This document shows, piece by piece, positions 1 to 13,960 of a stretch of DNA of 64,000 bases. This stretch comes from Lethocerus indicus. Taxonomy: Eukaryota > Arthropoda > Insecta > Hemiptera > Belostomatidae. The DNA lies in the NCBI GenBank assembly GCA_019843655.1, contig JACDQD010000004.1:25927872-25991871 (forward strand). Reading direction: 5' to 3'. Position numbers and translations under genes: made by a program. The notes under the pieces are model-generated. The model saw only the letters and a list, made by a program, of their open reading frames with translations. It was not told the DNA's origin and ran no database searches. Every line of letters starts with the position of its first letter. Position 1 is the first letter of the stretch.

Positions 1-757
1 TTATAAAGTGATTAGGACATTTTTCAATCAGTTAAACGATGGGGACTCAGTCTACAATGCGAAATGCAATACTTTTTCTCCCACTGCGGATTCTTCGTTA
101 CCGGATATTAGATTTATCAATATTACTTTTTTCCTCCTTCCCAATCACATAAATCGTATTCAAGGCTGTGGCGTATCAACTTGACCGTCTACCTCACGCG
201 GGATTTACTGTGTCAAGTTGATTTTATCTCTGAAGCGCCCTCATTTTTATGTTTTAAACATCTCGGTTTCTACTATATATGTAATAAATCTCTGTTGCGA
301 CTTGTCATTCACTATTGCGAGAAGACAACGAATCTGTCTGGACAACAAGTGGAACCCCCAAACGAGTACCTCAAATATATTCTGTTTTATTCCCCCCGGA
401 AACAGTTTACGGTAACCTTTTTTAAACAGCCCCTTCGAGCGTGTGCTATTTTAAAATTTCTAACCTATCTGCATAATATTTAAACGCGCCTAAATGGAAT
501 GAATGCATTTCTGTTCGGGAGGGGAAAAAAGTTTTCGGCAGTTATCCTGTAATTTGATTGGAGTTGGAAGTGGATGGAGGCGGACAAGCCCGTTGTTATC
601 TCAATGGCTGTGTTCCGACTAGCGTTAAATCAAGCTCCCCGCCCGCCACTCTCCTCTCTATAACGCACTCACTCATTGGGCGAAATAAATGGGCCGGCAA
701 ATGAGTTTCCTGAATGGGCAAGTTCGGTTTAAATCCTGGTTTTAAGCGTTACAAAAA

Positions 758-775
758 CGGCGGCGGCGGCGGCGG
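758..775. repeat. (CGG)6 trinucleotide repeat
   Basis: There are six perfect CGG units, followed by the interrupted TGG CGT CGG. It lies in intron 7. Confidence 0.95.
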
Positions 776-1230
776 TGGCGTCGGGCCACATCCCTCAACG
801 CGAAATTGCCTAAGGGGCCGAGATTGATGTCTCAGCAGCGGTAGTAATACTCTCGTGACGATTATCCTGGAATCTTTCGAATTTTGTTCACTATCTCTGG
901 ATTAAAGCTGTCCCTACAATAAATTATGCGATTTTTGGAAACAATTTTTATTGTACAGATGTATGAAGGAATGACAAGTGTCGAAAGAAGGTAATTCTAA
1001 CTAATATTCCCTAGAATAATTTCTTCACGCCCCCAACTGGATTTCCATATTATATAGCCGGTTTAAAGCCGCAATATTTCCCCGCGGATAAATCCACTGT
1101 CTGGCGCGAACTTGAACACTGGTGTAAAAGATGTTTTAGCGGTGTCGGAATTGGAGGTTGGCGAGGAGGATGAGGGCGCGGGTTAAACGAATTTACGGCT
1201 TGAAGAAACGGAATCGATGTAGTCGAACAA

Positions 1231-1490
1231 AAGGAAAAGAGAGGGAGGGAGCGAGAGAGAGTGAGAGAGAGAGAGAGGGATGGCGGGGAACGGAGAAGAG
1301 AGCGGGGAAGGGAGAAAGAAGAAGAAAGGGAGCGTGAGGGGGGTAATGAAGTGAGTGCGGGGGCGGTTTGTTGTTTGTGCGGGGGCGGAGAGAGGGAGGA
1401 ATAGTGAGAGAGAGAGAGAGAGGGAGAGAGAGAGTGGGATGAGAGGGTGGTGGAGTGAGAGAGGGTGGGAGGGAGAGGGAGAGATTATGG
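1231..1490. repeat. GA-rich purine tracts
   Basis: Two nearly pure purine blocks (1231-1345, 1385-1490) are separated by a short GC-rich spacer. On the transcribed strand they read as CT-rich pyrimidine tract, which explains the long Ser/Leu/Pro-rich open frame there. Confidence 0.9.
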
Positions 1491-3150
1491 GGGAGCTTTA
1501 GGAAGAAAGATGGCGGGCGGCGATGAAAAACAGGGCCGTTAACAAGGAAGGAACTCGCCACCGCTACCGCCACCGCGTCCTGCCGCACCCCCTCACCGCC
1601 CCCACTGCCCCTCATCCCCTCCTCCGGCCTTGATTGTAACGGTTTGTTTGTCGCATCCCAACGCACTCGACCCGGTGCTCTGGCTTCGTTTCGGGCCCTG
1701 AACCTCGTAACTTCGTATGGAACCAACCATAAAGCTGAGAAAGAAATCATTGGCCCCGATTCAAATTAATTTTCATTAATAATTAACGCGCAGATATTTC
1801 CAAATGTCCTTAAAATGGAAAAGTACGTCGCTTAAAACTGGTACCGTGTAGAATTTTGTGTTGAATGCGCCCAATACGATTAATATTGCTGACGGAAATC
1901 AGGATTTGCTCTCGAAGTGGTGGTCAGAATTGATTTGTCCTTAAGGGAATAGAGGTAGATGACCATTACAAATCGACGATAATGTTATATCAAGGAACCG
2001 ATAATGAGTTGAATAAAAATGTGTAGTCTTTATTTGCGATCTACTCAGCGGCTAACGTCAGGATCTGCTTTGGTCGACTGTTGAAAGTTAATGTTTACTA
2101 TACCCGGAGGTAATAATGTTTATGTCGTTGTTTAATCGAATCCCACCCTAATTACAGGTAATTCGTCGGGCTCGTCGGGCCCGGTCGGACACGGTTTTTT
2201 TGGGATGGCGGGCGAGGGGTATTGGTTGGTGCGAATGAGCTAATTTGTATTCAGGACTTGTCTGGAGGGGTAAGTGGAGTGGGTGGAGGGGATGGTGCGG
2301 GGGGGAGGGTGTGGGGGCGGAGCCGGGGGCAGAAATTGGCTCCGATTCAGAGCTCCTCTCCGGAGTGTCGGATTTAAATCCCATGGGGTCCCCTCCAGGT
2401 CACCCGGAGTTTAAATCAACTTTCACTCATCTTGCCGACGCCGCACTAGGTCAACCGTATAAACACACAAAACATTGTCCAATTCCTGGACGGGCTTGTT
2501 TTCAAATTGTGAGCCTTAATTTGTGCACTTTACCAAGTGTTCTGATCCCTTTCTGATTTTGTTTAACAAATTGTTTTAATATTTAGGCAATCTAACTATG
2601 AAATGTTGAAACAGGACAGAGACTCATCATGATTCGGCATGCGCAATTAACGGACTCTTAATGAAGATGGCGACTAGCCGAAGTCAGTCTAATATAGGAG
2701 ACAAATCTCAGAGGAATAATGTTTAAAATTGTAATAGTGATTATAAAATTATAAATTAATAAGAAGTGTTGTTACATGTTATTATAACTCAAATATAAGT
2801 ACGCTATAAAACTAGTATGCTTCATTCAGCATACAATTGAGGCCACCAAAAATATTAATCAGGAGTAGGTCCTGAATATGGATGAACAGAATACTTATAA
2901 TGCAATAGAGAATGCTGAAACTAATATTCTAGTGAATCCAAAACCAATGGGCTCGCGACTAGTAAGTACTACAGGCGAATTGATAATAGAGAAATCGCTA
3001 GGTTGGTAAATCAGATAGCGGGGCTAATAATTGGCGATCCGGCTCTTAGGTTAGCCCTGAGCTCTGGGCGCTAATAAGGCTCGGTGATACACCTATAATT
3101 AGTTTACGTGCCCGGTGTGCATTAGCAACGGTGGCGCCGGGGGCCGCCCT

Positions 3151-3230
3151 CGTGTGTGTGTGTGTGTGTGTGTGTGCGTGTGTGTCTGTGCGTGTGTCCG
3201 CACGCGCGCCCGCGACCGTGTGCGCGTGTT
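3151..3230. repeat. GT microsatellite in alternating purine-pyrimidine DNA
   Basis: About 12 uninterrupted GT units begin at 3152 and continue into GCGTGTGTGTCTGTGCGTGTG, then CACGCGCGCC. The run is largely alternating purine-pyrimidine. A CTC repeat follows at 3264-3282. Confidence 0.95.
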
Positions 3231-4837
3231 CAATTACAGCGGTGATTAATTCCACAAGTAAGGCTCCTCCTCCTCCTCCTCCCCGGCTCATCCGAAACAT
3301 GCATATGATAATTAGGTATTTGGTGTTTATAACGTGATCCGAATGTACCAGCTCCGGGCCACAGATAGGCGGAACGCCGTCCCCACCTCCGGATCCTGGG
3401 TTATTGAATATAATAATAATCTTATACTACATAGTCTACTTCCCAAATAAATTGACTAGCCTGCAGCTATACTTCGAGCTTTAACTAATTAGCACATATA
3501 AGAAAGTTGAAAATAACTCATGTTGGATAACATTGAAATACACATAAAAATATGCTATTTGAAATTTCTTTGAAAAAAGTCTTGGCCAGCTCTGAGATTG
3601 CGGCACCATTGGCCTATCTGCCGTGTGATCTATAGAGTGTTGAAAGTCGGTCCCGATGATGCGATGTTGGCGTCGGCGGCTCAAATGCTCAAGAATCTTT
3701 CTTTCTCGGGGAAAGTAGGGCCGCGCGGGGGGTGGGTTAGTCCTAACTCCCCCTCCTCCTCCACCACCCCACCAACCCCTTCCCCGCAACAAATTGACTT
3801 CAATTTCCTCGAGTGCATTCAATCTACATCCATCTTTGGATCTTTCACAACATTTCTCAATCCTCCCGCTCCTCCGGAGAGGGTATCCGCCCGCCCCCAC
3901 CAGCCCGACTTTCAATGTCCTCTCACTCTCTCCCTCTCCCTCTCAGACACGCACACTGTCCTTTATCAGAACTTTCTGCCTCCCCAGCCAGCGACAGATA
4001 TGCACGGGCCCCATTCATTCTAGCCGCTCACATAGAAGCAAGACGGAGACCTGACAAATAGCTCTTTTGTTCGGTGTCGAACATTGCCCAGTCAATAACA
4101 AAGGGACAGGACCTCTATGAGGGAAGGGATTATATTTGATCGAACCGTATCAGTAAAACGAAACCGGTATCTATATATTTATAGGGACATGTTTTGCCTT
4201 ATACAACCCACTTAACCCCTGTATTCGAAGGAATTGGGGAGAGAAAATAATTACGACGAAGAGTTAGCGAAAAAATGATGAATTAAAAAGTGAAAATGAA
4301 TTTTTATTAAAACATAGTATTGTTCTAAATATATACGTTTTTTTGTCTATATGGTTATAATTAACATCGTAAAAAAGAAAGAAATGAATAAGATTAATTA
4401 GAACATAAAATGATGGTAGAGCACGGCGTTGTGATACTACACCGTTTATACGCGGAAGTCGTGTTTACAGTATCAACGCCCTAGGCATCGTTATATTTTT
4501 GCGACTCGCATTTATTTCCGAAATTTCACAGTAATTGTATACATTGTAGCCGGATACTACTTGTTCAATTCCCGTACCCGTTTTATTAATATTAAATTAG
4601 ACTAATTTTCGAATATCTGATGATGTTCGAATGTGATGACAAAGTATGCTATGATACACATTAGCCCTATAGCTTTAAATCAAATACGTGCAAAATACAG
4701 GTCGTGATTTTGTGATTAAGAAATGAATAAATAATTTTAGGACATAGTGTTAACATTATACTGTTTGTATCGGTATTAGAAACTAATTGAATTAATAATA
4801 AAACAACGGTTTTAATAATGTAAAGTTGAGGACTTAC

Positions 4838-4955
4838 CGTCGGAGGGTTCGATCCTTTTCGCTCTCCTGCCGTGTTTCGAATTGTTGTGAACGAACATGT
4901 TGTCGGAGACCGCCAGGAGGGGCCCTTCAACGCTCACCAGCGTCGAGATCACAAC
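4838..4955 (-). CDS. EBF (knot/collier): EBF/Collier DNA-binding domain, exon 7 (C-terminal edge)
   Basis: This 118 bp exon encodes 39 codons plus one base: [20 protein letters not shown], then [19 protein letters not shown] and G of a split Gly codon. The donor is a consensus GTAAGT. The acceptor is AAG directly before GTTGTG, with almost no pyrimidine tract, so the boundary rests on the phase-0 join to exon 6 and on the protein match. It corresponds to EBF1 residues of about 213-251, the last strand of the DNA-binding domain and the basic HGRRAKR region before the TIG/IPT domain. It is the most diverged of the four exons: Leu-Val-Ser-Val-Glu and Arg-Ile-Glu-Pro-Ser-Asp replace Thr-Val-Asn-Val-Asp and Arg-Leu-Asp-Pro-Ser-Glu of vertebrates, while GPLLA and RRAKR look protostome-like. 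Exon 8 was not found between 1 and 4837. Confidence 0.96.
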
Positions 4956-6542
4956 CTTCGGACATTAATATTCATCAGTTTGTTGCCAACCCAAATTAAT
5001 ACCGGCCAACTTAATTTAAACAAACAAAATATGCCCAGAATATATTATACCGCCGGCTGTGAGGCATTTGTTGGGGTTGAAATTTTGATTCAATTAAATT
5101 TACCCAACCGCTCGTCAAATATATCGTTGTCGAGTGCTGTACAATTGTGTAACATTTTCAAGTCAATTTTCTACTTCAATCAATGCTATGTTGCAAAATG
5201 TACTTATCAAATTATAAAGCTGACATATACAAGATCAATTTAATATGTTAAAAACACAGCATACAAACGGTATTATTAGTATTATTGTACTATTAGGATG
5301 GATATATGGGAATAAGAAATGATCGAGTGTTAGATAAACCTCCCGTCTATATCTGTATAATATTTAATCGTTATCAACGATGTGGTCAATTCATGATTGG
5401 TAAATCAGGGAGGATGTGCGTCTCCAAATGGGAGTTGGGACTGGGCTAACCGGAGAATGATTAACACATTCTCTGGAATGGTCCTCGGGGAGCACTGAAT
5501 GCCGGAGGCTCCGCGACAAGAGCACTCCGTGAGTAAACCTAATAAACCGACAATAGATCAACTCTCATTTCGACCTACGACACACGTTGGATAACAAGAT
5601 AGAAGTCACTTGTCCAATACTTCAATTTCGACGAAAATCCGGAGCTATACGGTATTGCCCAAGCACGGTCCCAGAAGTCCTTATCGATACTTTTCTTTTC
5701 GGGTCTATGGAAAATCAAATGCTACAATTAGCGTTACCTCAACGCTTTAGTTTAAGGCTAGAGAAGATGCTAAATGAGCGTAATAAGACGGTAAATGCGG
5801 CCAAAAATTTAATATCCATTAGATTTTTAAAGAGAACTTTATGAAACTTGTACACTATTAAAGCCTCGGGCACTAAAAACAATGTATTATTAAATATAAA
5901 AGACCTCGGTTTTATTACAGAAAACAGTCATAGTTTTCAGAAACCATAGTTAAATATTGGAACCAGCTACCGTATATGTGGCAGAGTGCGACGTGTATCT
6001 GAGTAGGACGAAATACGAAAATATCCCAAAGCAATCAGGGGCCGGAGACGCGAGAGAAGACGGCCTCTCTGTAATCCGGGCGAGTGGGGATAACGTCAAC
6101 GTTACGGACGGTTGGGGATTGGATGAATTCCGACATTTATGTGCTTTTATCGAGACTTTCTGAGCCCGAGTCTCTCCGCCCGAGTCTGAACGCAGTAAGT
6201 AACTCTATCCCGTCGACTCTAACCTTTGACTAACGGTGCAAGCGATTTACTCTGGTCCTCGCAGCCAGTTTGTAGCGTTAAACGAATTCAGAGGGCCGTA
6301 CCGCTCCTGACTTTTACAGTCGGTTCACTCGCTTCAGAGGGGCCCTTTCCACTTGCAGAGGGCCCCGAGACTGCGGCTTCCGTTAAACAGAAACGCGGGG
6401 AATATAAAACCTGGACCAGCCAAATAATACTGTCAATAAAAGTAACTATTTCTTATTTCATATATATAACTATATAACCATTCTTTCCACTTCACCCGCT
6501 GTAAAAATAACCGTGAGCACTGAAACTAACCTTACTAAACTA

Positions 6543-6571
6543 CTGATGATGGCGGGGAGCTGAAACCGGTA
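6543..6571 (+). ncRNA. Hammerhead-like core relic without stem I
   Basis: The sequence shows CTGATGA, one extra T, then GGC-GGGGA-GCT (a 3 bp stem II with a G-U pair), then GAAA, then the palindromic CCGG and TA. This is the same layout as the copies at 25851 and 56180. The flanks are not complementary, so stem I is missing. It may be a decayed copy of the same repeat or coincidence. Confidence 0.25.
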
Positions 6572-7567
6572 GAGCACGGGGCTAAATCAACAAGTGGAAA
6601 CAAAAGGTCGCACGAATGAGGTTAACAACTATCATATATTGTATAATTACTATTATACACGAAGGAAGTGTTGAGTAATCGGCTTATAGTTATGTAGAAA
6701 ATAATAGAATACTGATTTATAGTATTTTGAAAGTATTTTTATGTTGAATTTAGAATTAAAGAAAATGGATTGTTCGAATAAAATCCTCGTCCTTATTAGG
6801 GATGAGTCGTGCAGCAGAAATACCGTCTGCGCGTCGGGTAATACCTTTATTTATCGATTGGTAATACGGTAGCTTTAGGTTTATTAGATATACGTGTGTT
6901 GTATTCTCGAGGACAGAGGTTCCGGCCGGGCCCTGAGGTACGCGACAATGCACTGGAGAAATGACCGTATATAATAAAACCAGGTTCTGGTATAAGGAGA
7001 AATATAATACTATAGTAGTTTAGGAGTTGCAACGTAAACGCTTCGACCGGGTAGAGAAATCCCGGTGGGGGATAGAATTTTTATTGAATCACTAATTTGA
7101 AGGTAGGAAGGTTACAGGCGGGACCTCCGGCGGGAATATATAGCAAATGTTCATTCCCCCCCTTGTTCATTCATTTTCATTATTAGGGAGGCAATTTAAG
7201 AGACCGGAGGAGCGATTTAACAGACTGACCCGACCTGTAGCAGAATTTATATTTACAAAATAAATTACCACGTGATACGTTTCTTTATAAACATAAGGAC
7301 AATCATATTGCCTTTCATATTCGGGTGATTCATCTCATTTGTACCGGTGAGGATTGGTTCGACGGTGGATTGGGGTCGGGGTAGGCGGAAGTCCAAGTTT
7401 TGTTTACATTAAGGAGCCAAGTTCAGGGGCAGGTGCCAGAACCTGAGGGGTGGTAAGGGGGATGAAGGGGTGGAGAGGGTTAGCGGGGGAGCAGGCCTAA
7501 TGAGGACGCGTCGGGTCGAGAGTCGGACGCCAGGAATCGATATGTGAGAGACGCCTGACCGGGAAGG

Positions 7568-7571
<4 letters not shown>

Positions 7572-7611
<40 letters not shown>
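7572..7611. repeat. (GA)20 microsatellite
   Basis: This is a perfect 40-base GA repeat. Its complement lies 233 bp away at 7845-7897. Confidence 0.97.
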
Positions 7612-7613
<2 letters not shown>

Positions 7614-7841
7614 GCTCCCGGTAGATAATATAGCCTCCCTTCCCGCCATCGCTTCCCCAGGGACTTATGCCCTCCTCCCCTGCCGTCCCTTCTAACTCCC
7701 TGGGAGTATAACTCGACGCGCAGGATTCTCCACCCCTCGCCTCGTCTTCCCCATTGCACTAAGGTTCCCATGGGGACGCTACCCCACCCCGCCCCTACCC
7801 TCCTGTCCTCCCTAGTTCGATTTCTAACCCCCATACTCCTT

Positions 7842-7844
<3 letters not shown>

Positions 7845-7897
<53 letters not shown>
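7845..7897. repeat. (TC)26 microsatellite
   Basis: This is a perfect TC repeat of about 53 bases. With 7572-7611 it forms an inverted repeat of up to 40 bp around a unique 233 bp spacer. Confidence 0.97.
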
Positions 7898-7900
<3 letters not shown>

Positions 7901-10900
7901 CTCTCAAGTCGGGGCACTTCCACCCTCTCTCTCCCTCTCTTGCTCTCTCACCCCCCCTTCTTATTCTCCGCTCCCCCTACAGCCATGTCTTTAGTTTTTT
8001 TTCTCCGAGAATCTCCATCTCGGATAGAACGCTTTACGGATTTACGAGACGTTTCCGGTTAGAAGAATCCGTTTGGATATTTGTCGATTTAACTGGCAAA
8101 TGTGATTATAAGACTCCGCATTTAAATAAAAGTTTTTATTAGGGACGGTCGGTCTTATACCAGTTCTAAAAGAGAAAAATCAGTACGATAGAGGCCACGA
8201 TGTCCGATAATATTTTATTAAACGATCGTACATAACAGTAGAATAGCCCATTCATGGCAATAAGGATTACGCTAAATTTTTAATTGCGCTGACTGGCATA
8301 TAATTTATACGATTCGGACTCTGAAAATCAAGTGATTCAATTAGTTCTCGCGTGCCATGGTCAAGTTATGGATTAACTCCGGCAAAACTAATAAGTGTGG
8401 TGATAAAGAAACAAATTGGGTCCCTAGTCAACGGAATTAATCAACGATATTATCATTAAAGAAGTCCTGTAGTTTTCATTGTTGTGTATTGGTTAAGTAA
8501 GTGACAGAAATTTTACAATTATTATATCCAGTTTTTCATAAGATTGAGTTTAATTACATTTCACTATTGGGCCCATAATCTGGACGGGATAGTTATTATT
8601 CTCTCGAATAATTTCGCTTTAGTAATAACCGAGTTTCCAAGACTGTTAGGGAATGGGAATGGGTTGGGGGCGGAGAATTAGTTGGTAACCTAGTTATTTG
8701 CCGGATCGGGTTTGTACATTATCTCAAGTAATTATACCGTAACAACTTGAGCCCAAACCTATGATAGCCTCAGATGAACTCCTTACACGATTTATAAATT
8801 TCGATTAGTATACGGGATTTATGGTTACTAGTAACACCCTAAAATACTTCCAAGTGTTAACCATTGTTTACGTGGAAACACCTGCATTCCAACTTCGATG
8901 TTAATTGTAGAAAATGAAGATCTAAATCATTTACGTTTTTTACGTGTTATTTAACAGGCGTTTACGTTTGAAGAGAATTTAAAACGCGACTTCAAAATGA
9001 ATTGCTGTTGGGGGCACGTGACGAAGTTCCGAAGTAAAAGTTCAGGCGAAATCAAGTTGCAGATTTATCTGCGGCTAAGTTCACCTGTGTCAGCAGCGGA
9101 ATCCCGAAACTGAGTTCGCCCGGATCTCATAACTCTTTCAGGATCGTCCGTATAAAGCGCGTTCGGATCGCAGTAAATAAAAAATGAGGGATTGTTAAAC
9201 GGTGAAAGGGGAAAACGCCGAAAAGAAACCGAAAAAAGGGGGGTAAAGTTTTTGTTTGATTAAACATGGGGGACAAAAGACTGAAAAACAAAGTGGGAGA
9301 GAGGGGTTGTTTAGTAGGGAACTCGGACACGAGTCTACTTATTTATTCTGAACTTTAGCCTAAAGTTTGGCGGCTACCCCCTCACCCTCCCTTTCTCACC
9401 TCTCTCTCTCCCTCTCACTCCCTCTCTCCCGCTCTCCCTTCCGTTAACAACTTTCTCACCCCCTCCCCCTACCGACAACCCCTGAAAATCAAGCCCGGCC
9501 TTTTAATCAACACTGTCTCGAAATTAATCCCCTCCTGAGGGCTGGTAACTTCCAGGGAATAAATTCGGTCCTTCTTGTATTTTTTCGTGCTTAATGCCGA
9601 TCATAAGGCAACCTTATATCCTGACAATTGACAAAACGAAACAAAGTAACCTTTTGATTAAAATGAACAAAAAGGATCAACAATGGTATCAAGGTGTCAA
9701 TGTGTAATACAGGGCTTGACGATGATTCTGCATTTTTACTCTCTGTATGTCAAAAATTAGCGATCGAAACCTGAATTTATTCAACACCCGAGCATGTAAC
9801 ACTTTATCGAACCATTCTCAAATGCTTAATTTATATGCTTATCTAATTACGTTATTTTATGTTATATTTATGCTCAACTGCTGCAGTTTCATTAGTTCGT
9901 GTCGCAGCAATAAATATATGACAAGATTCAAAAGTGTTTTGTTGGCCGTGGGTTGCGACTATAGCAAGAAATCAATGGCCGATACCAGAGGTAATTAAGC
10001 GGGGATATTAATTTGGACTGTGATAAAACCTGGCAATCCAATAATTATAATTGCGACAATGTATTTGAAATAATTTACAGGCATTGTGTTTTAGGTGGCA
10101 TACAGGGTGGTGGAGAAAGGGGTTGATACGGGATCGGTTGCAAGGGTCCGATGAGTATATGTGCAGTGGATACAGTAGTCCTCTTCAATATAAATCTATC
10201 TTGCGGTCTTATCCTTATTACCCGGGATTATGTGTCCTGTCAGTCCCCCGGACCAGCCTCACCCTTAACATATCTCTCCCTTCCTGCCGGCCTCCTTCCT
10301 ATCCGGCTAATGTGAAATTGCCTCTTATAATTTATAGCCCTTCTCCCTATCCTCCGATTCGCCCCCTGTTCCGTTCTCTTTTTTCCACCCTTTTGTTCAT
10401 TCCCTCTCCCCTTCACCTTTCTGGAGTTTTTTCTACCTCTAGCCGGCGTACTCCTTACGTGCCGATTCGAGTCTCCCGTTTTTTACGATTAAAACTATGT
10501 TATCTCTTAAATAACGTTGATAATTCCGTGTTATAAAAAAAAATAGTTTTTCGAGCAATAATTATCCTACGGAATCCAGTACTGCTGAAAAAACTCTGTG
10601 GATCAATATAACGAAAAAAAGGTTGTTTTTATCCGAGGGGGTATAAAATCACTTACAGGATGTGTTATCGGCCAAAATATACCTGAACGTATAAGTAACA
10701 GGACCACGCTAGAAGTGAAATCGGTCTAGCTCGGGACAAAATAGATTAATGGATGTTACCATTTTCATGCCGGAGAATTAACGCTAAGTACTGAAGTCTT
10801 ATGTTCGGCAGTATTCATCATCCGTTGCCGATTCCATTAGCGTTTAATACTTTGAGAGCGGAGAATATGCTGTGCTGAAAACGCTGGTAACAAAGTTGCG

Positions 10901-12865
10901 GTCCCGCTTTGATTGGATTTGTAAGTTGAGCCGGTAAGAGTTGGGAGTTGTGTCAGGTCAGTGGGCGGTCGGTTAAGTAGTCCAGTTAGAGGCCCGCTAA
11001 CGGCCACTTTAGACCTCGCCCTCTTACACTTCCCAACAGTTAAATTGTTCTGCCCCAAGTCCGAAGACCAATCCCACACCACTTGCCCGACGGGGGGGGG
11101 GGTGGTGGTTAGTTAACCGAACCGCGGTAGTTACACAACGCCAGATTTCTCAACTCTTTCCCGGACCAGCAAAGATTCCCCGCCAATGATGACATAGGCA
11201 ATTAGACCGTTGGGAGGCCGAGGTTGATTCCATAATAAGAATTATTGCGAGGTCCAAAAAATAGATTTTTCGGCCAAGGAGATCCGACCACCGTAAATCC
11301 AATCTATGTCGTGCCTAAATAAAACGTAAAATGTCAAAGCTTCAGATCCAAACACAGCTATTAATTTAAAAACACCCTGCTGTTAAGAACTATAAGAGAA
11401 CACAGTACAGAAAATATTTAATAACTACTTCGTGACTTTTTTATTATCCTGTACATTATCCTTCATTCTTATTCGGTTTATATAGTTATAGCATCCGTAC
11501 CCATAGTCCCGATTGTCACAGTTCCACGTGGATTTTAATAAATATAACATTTCCGCCATACTCGAGTTCGCTTAATTGGATTTTATACGGGGAGGATGTT
11601 TACAGGGATGAGATTGTGGTCTGGGCCCACGTGAGGGTAGGGTAGTTGGTTATGGTTAAACGGGTGCGCCGGTCGGAGAGGGCTTAATCTCATTATGAGG
11701 AGGAACACCGAAATTAATAGAATTTATCAACTCGGCACCACTCTATTTCACCACTTTTATACACACCCTACACCAACTCAGCCGGTAATAATGCGACTGA
11801 TTGAGCCCCCAACTCAATTGTACTGGGGAAAATTAAACTGGAAATGATCGGGACCCGTCCCGTCACGAAACCCTACGCTGTATTGCTCTTGAAAAGGCAA
11901 TTGCAACAGGAGGATGAGGTAAAAATTCAACGCAATACTCCCCCTCCCGCGTACTAGTTGTGTTACAGGATCTATGAATAATATTCTGGCAACCACGATG
12001 ATGCAACTGGTAACGCCTCTTATAATGAGCGAAGTTTCCTCCACAGGCCGTGATTGGAATGGCTTCTATAATTGGACTGCTTTACCACTATTTCTACTGG
12101 ATGTAATGTCTATTCGGTTTTTATTAAACTAGCAACGTAATTTACACCAACCAAGTTGAACGAATTGAACGAACAAGGCTTTTAATCGACTTCAAATACT
12201 AACGACAGAACAGAGATCGGAGTACATCGCTCTTACGATTATAGGAGTTATTATCAATTATGTGATAGACAAACGCAGGGATAGAGGTGCAGAAAGCAAT
12301 AAACAAATTGCGTCCATTTACAAATAGCAAACTGACGGCTGTCGGGAAATTGGCGGAGTGAGGTTGTCGGGGGCCGGAGCTTTCTTCGAAAGAGAAAATT
12401 ACCCGTTGGGCGACCCCGCCCCCGCTCCTTGGGTATTAGTTCCCGCCAACCCTTAACTGATCCAACCCCTCTAAATGCCTCCCGCTACCACTGATTAAAA
12501 ACAATGTCCACCGCGTGTTCTTAGCGCCCGACCCAACGTTCAGCACTTAATTTGTACCTCGTCCGAGGGACAACAATTCCGAATCATCGTGAATAATCCG
12601 AATATTTTATCCGATTTATTATATTTACCCCAGTGAAAATCCCGTTATACGTATGCTAAGCACAATAATACAAGGAAACTTCACGCTACAACTCTTGTCA
12701 ACGGATGTTTTAGTTTTATTTCCGGGTAATAATGATGCTGAGCACATTCTGATTTTTTCATGGTGTACATTAGTGTTCGCGAAGAATTAGTAACTCGAGA
12801 GATTATATTGCAAATGATCGTATATACATATATCTTCAATAAGAGAGGCCAGGAAAAACAAATCA

Positions 12866-13960
<1,095 letters not shown>

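Larger units (their letters stand above)
1..4837 (-). other. EBF intron 7, 5' part
   Basis: This is intronic DNA after exon 7, running off the window start without the next exon. It holds a short CGG repeat at 758-775, two purine-rich GA tracts (1231-1345 and 1385-1490), a GC-rich island at about 2150-2420, a GT tract with flanking alternating purine-pyrimidine sequence at 3151-3230, a CTC run at 3264-3282, and a GC/CT-rich patch at 3700-3980. No coding sequence is supported. Confidence 0.85.

Noticed and set aside
1193..1750. 185-codon open frame on the minus strand
   Set aside because: Most of it is the translation of GA/CT repeats into Ser-Leu-Pro runs; no domain and no splice context.
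7409..7994. Open frames on both strands around the microsatellites
   Set aside because: They are driven by GA/TC repeats (SLSLSL runs) and differ entirely by strand.
10084..10536. 150-codon plus-strand frame in intron 6
   Set aside because: Pro/Ser/Leu-rich composition follows from CT-rich DNA; no motif recognised.
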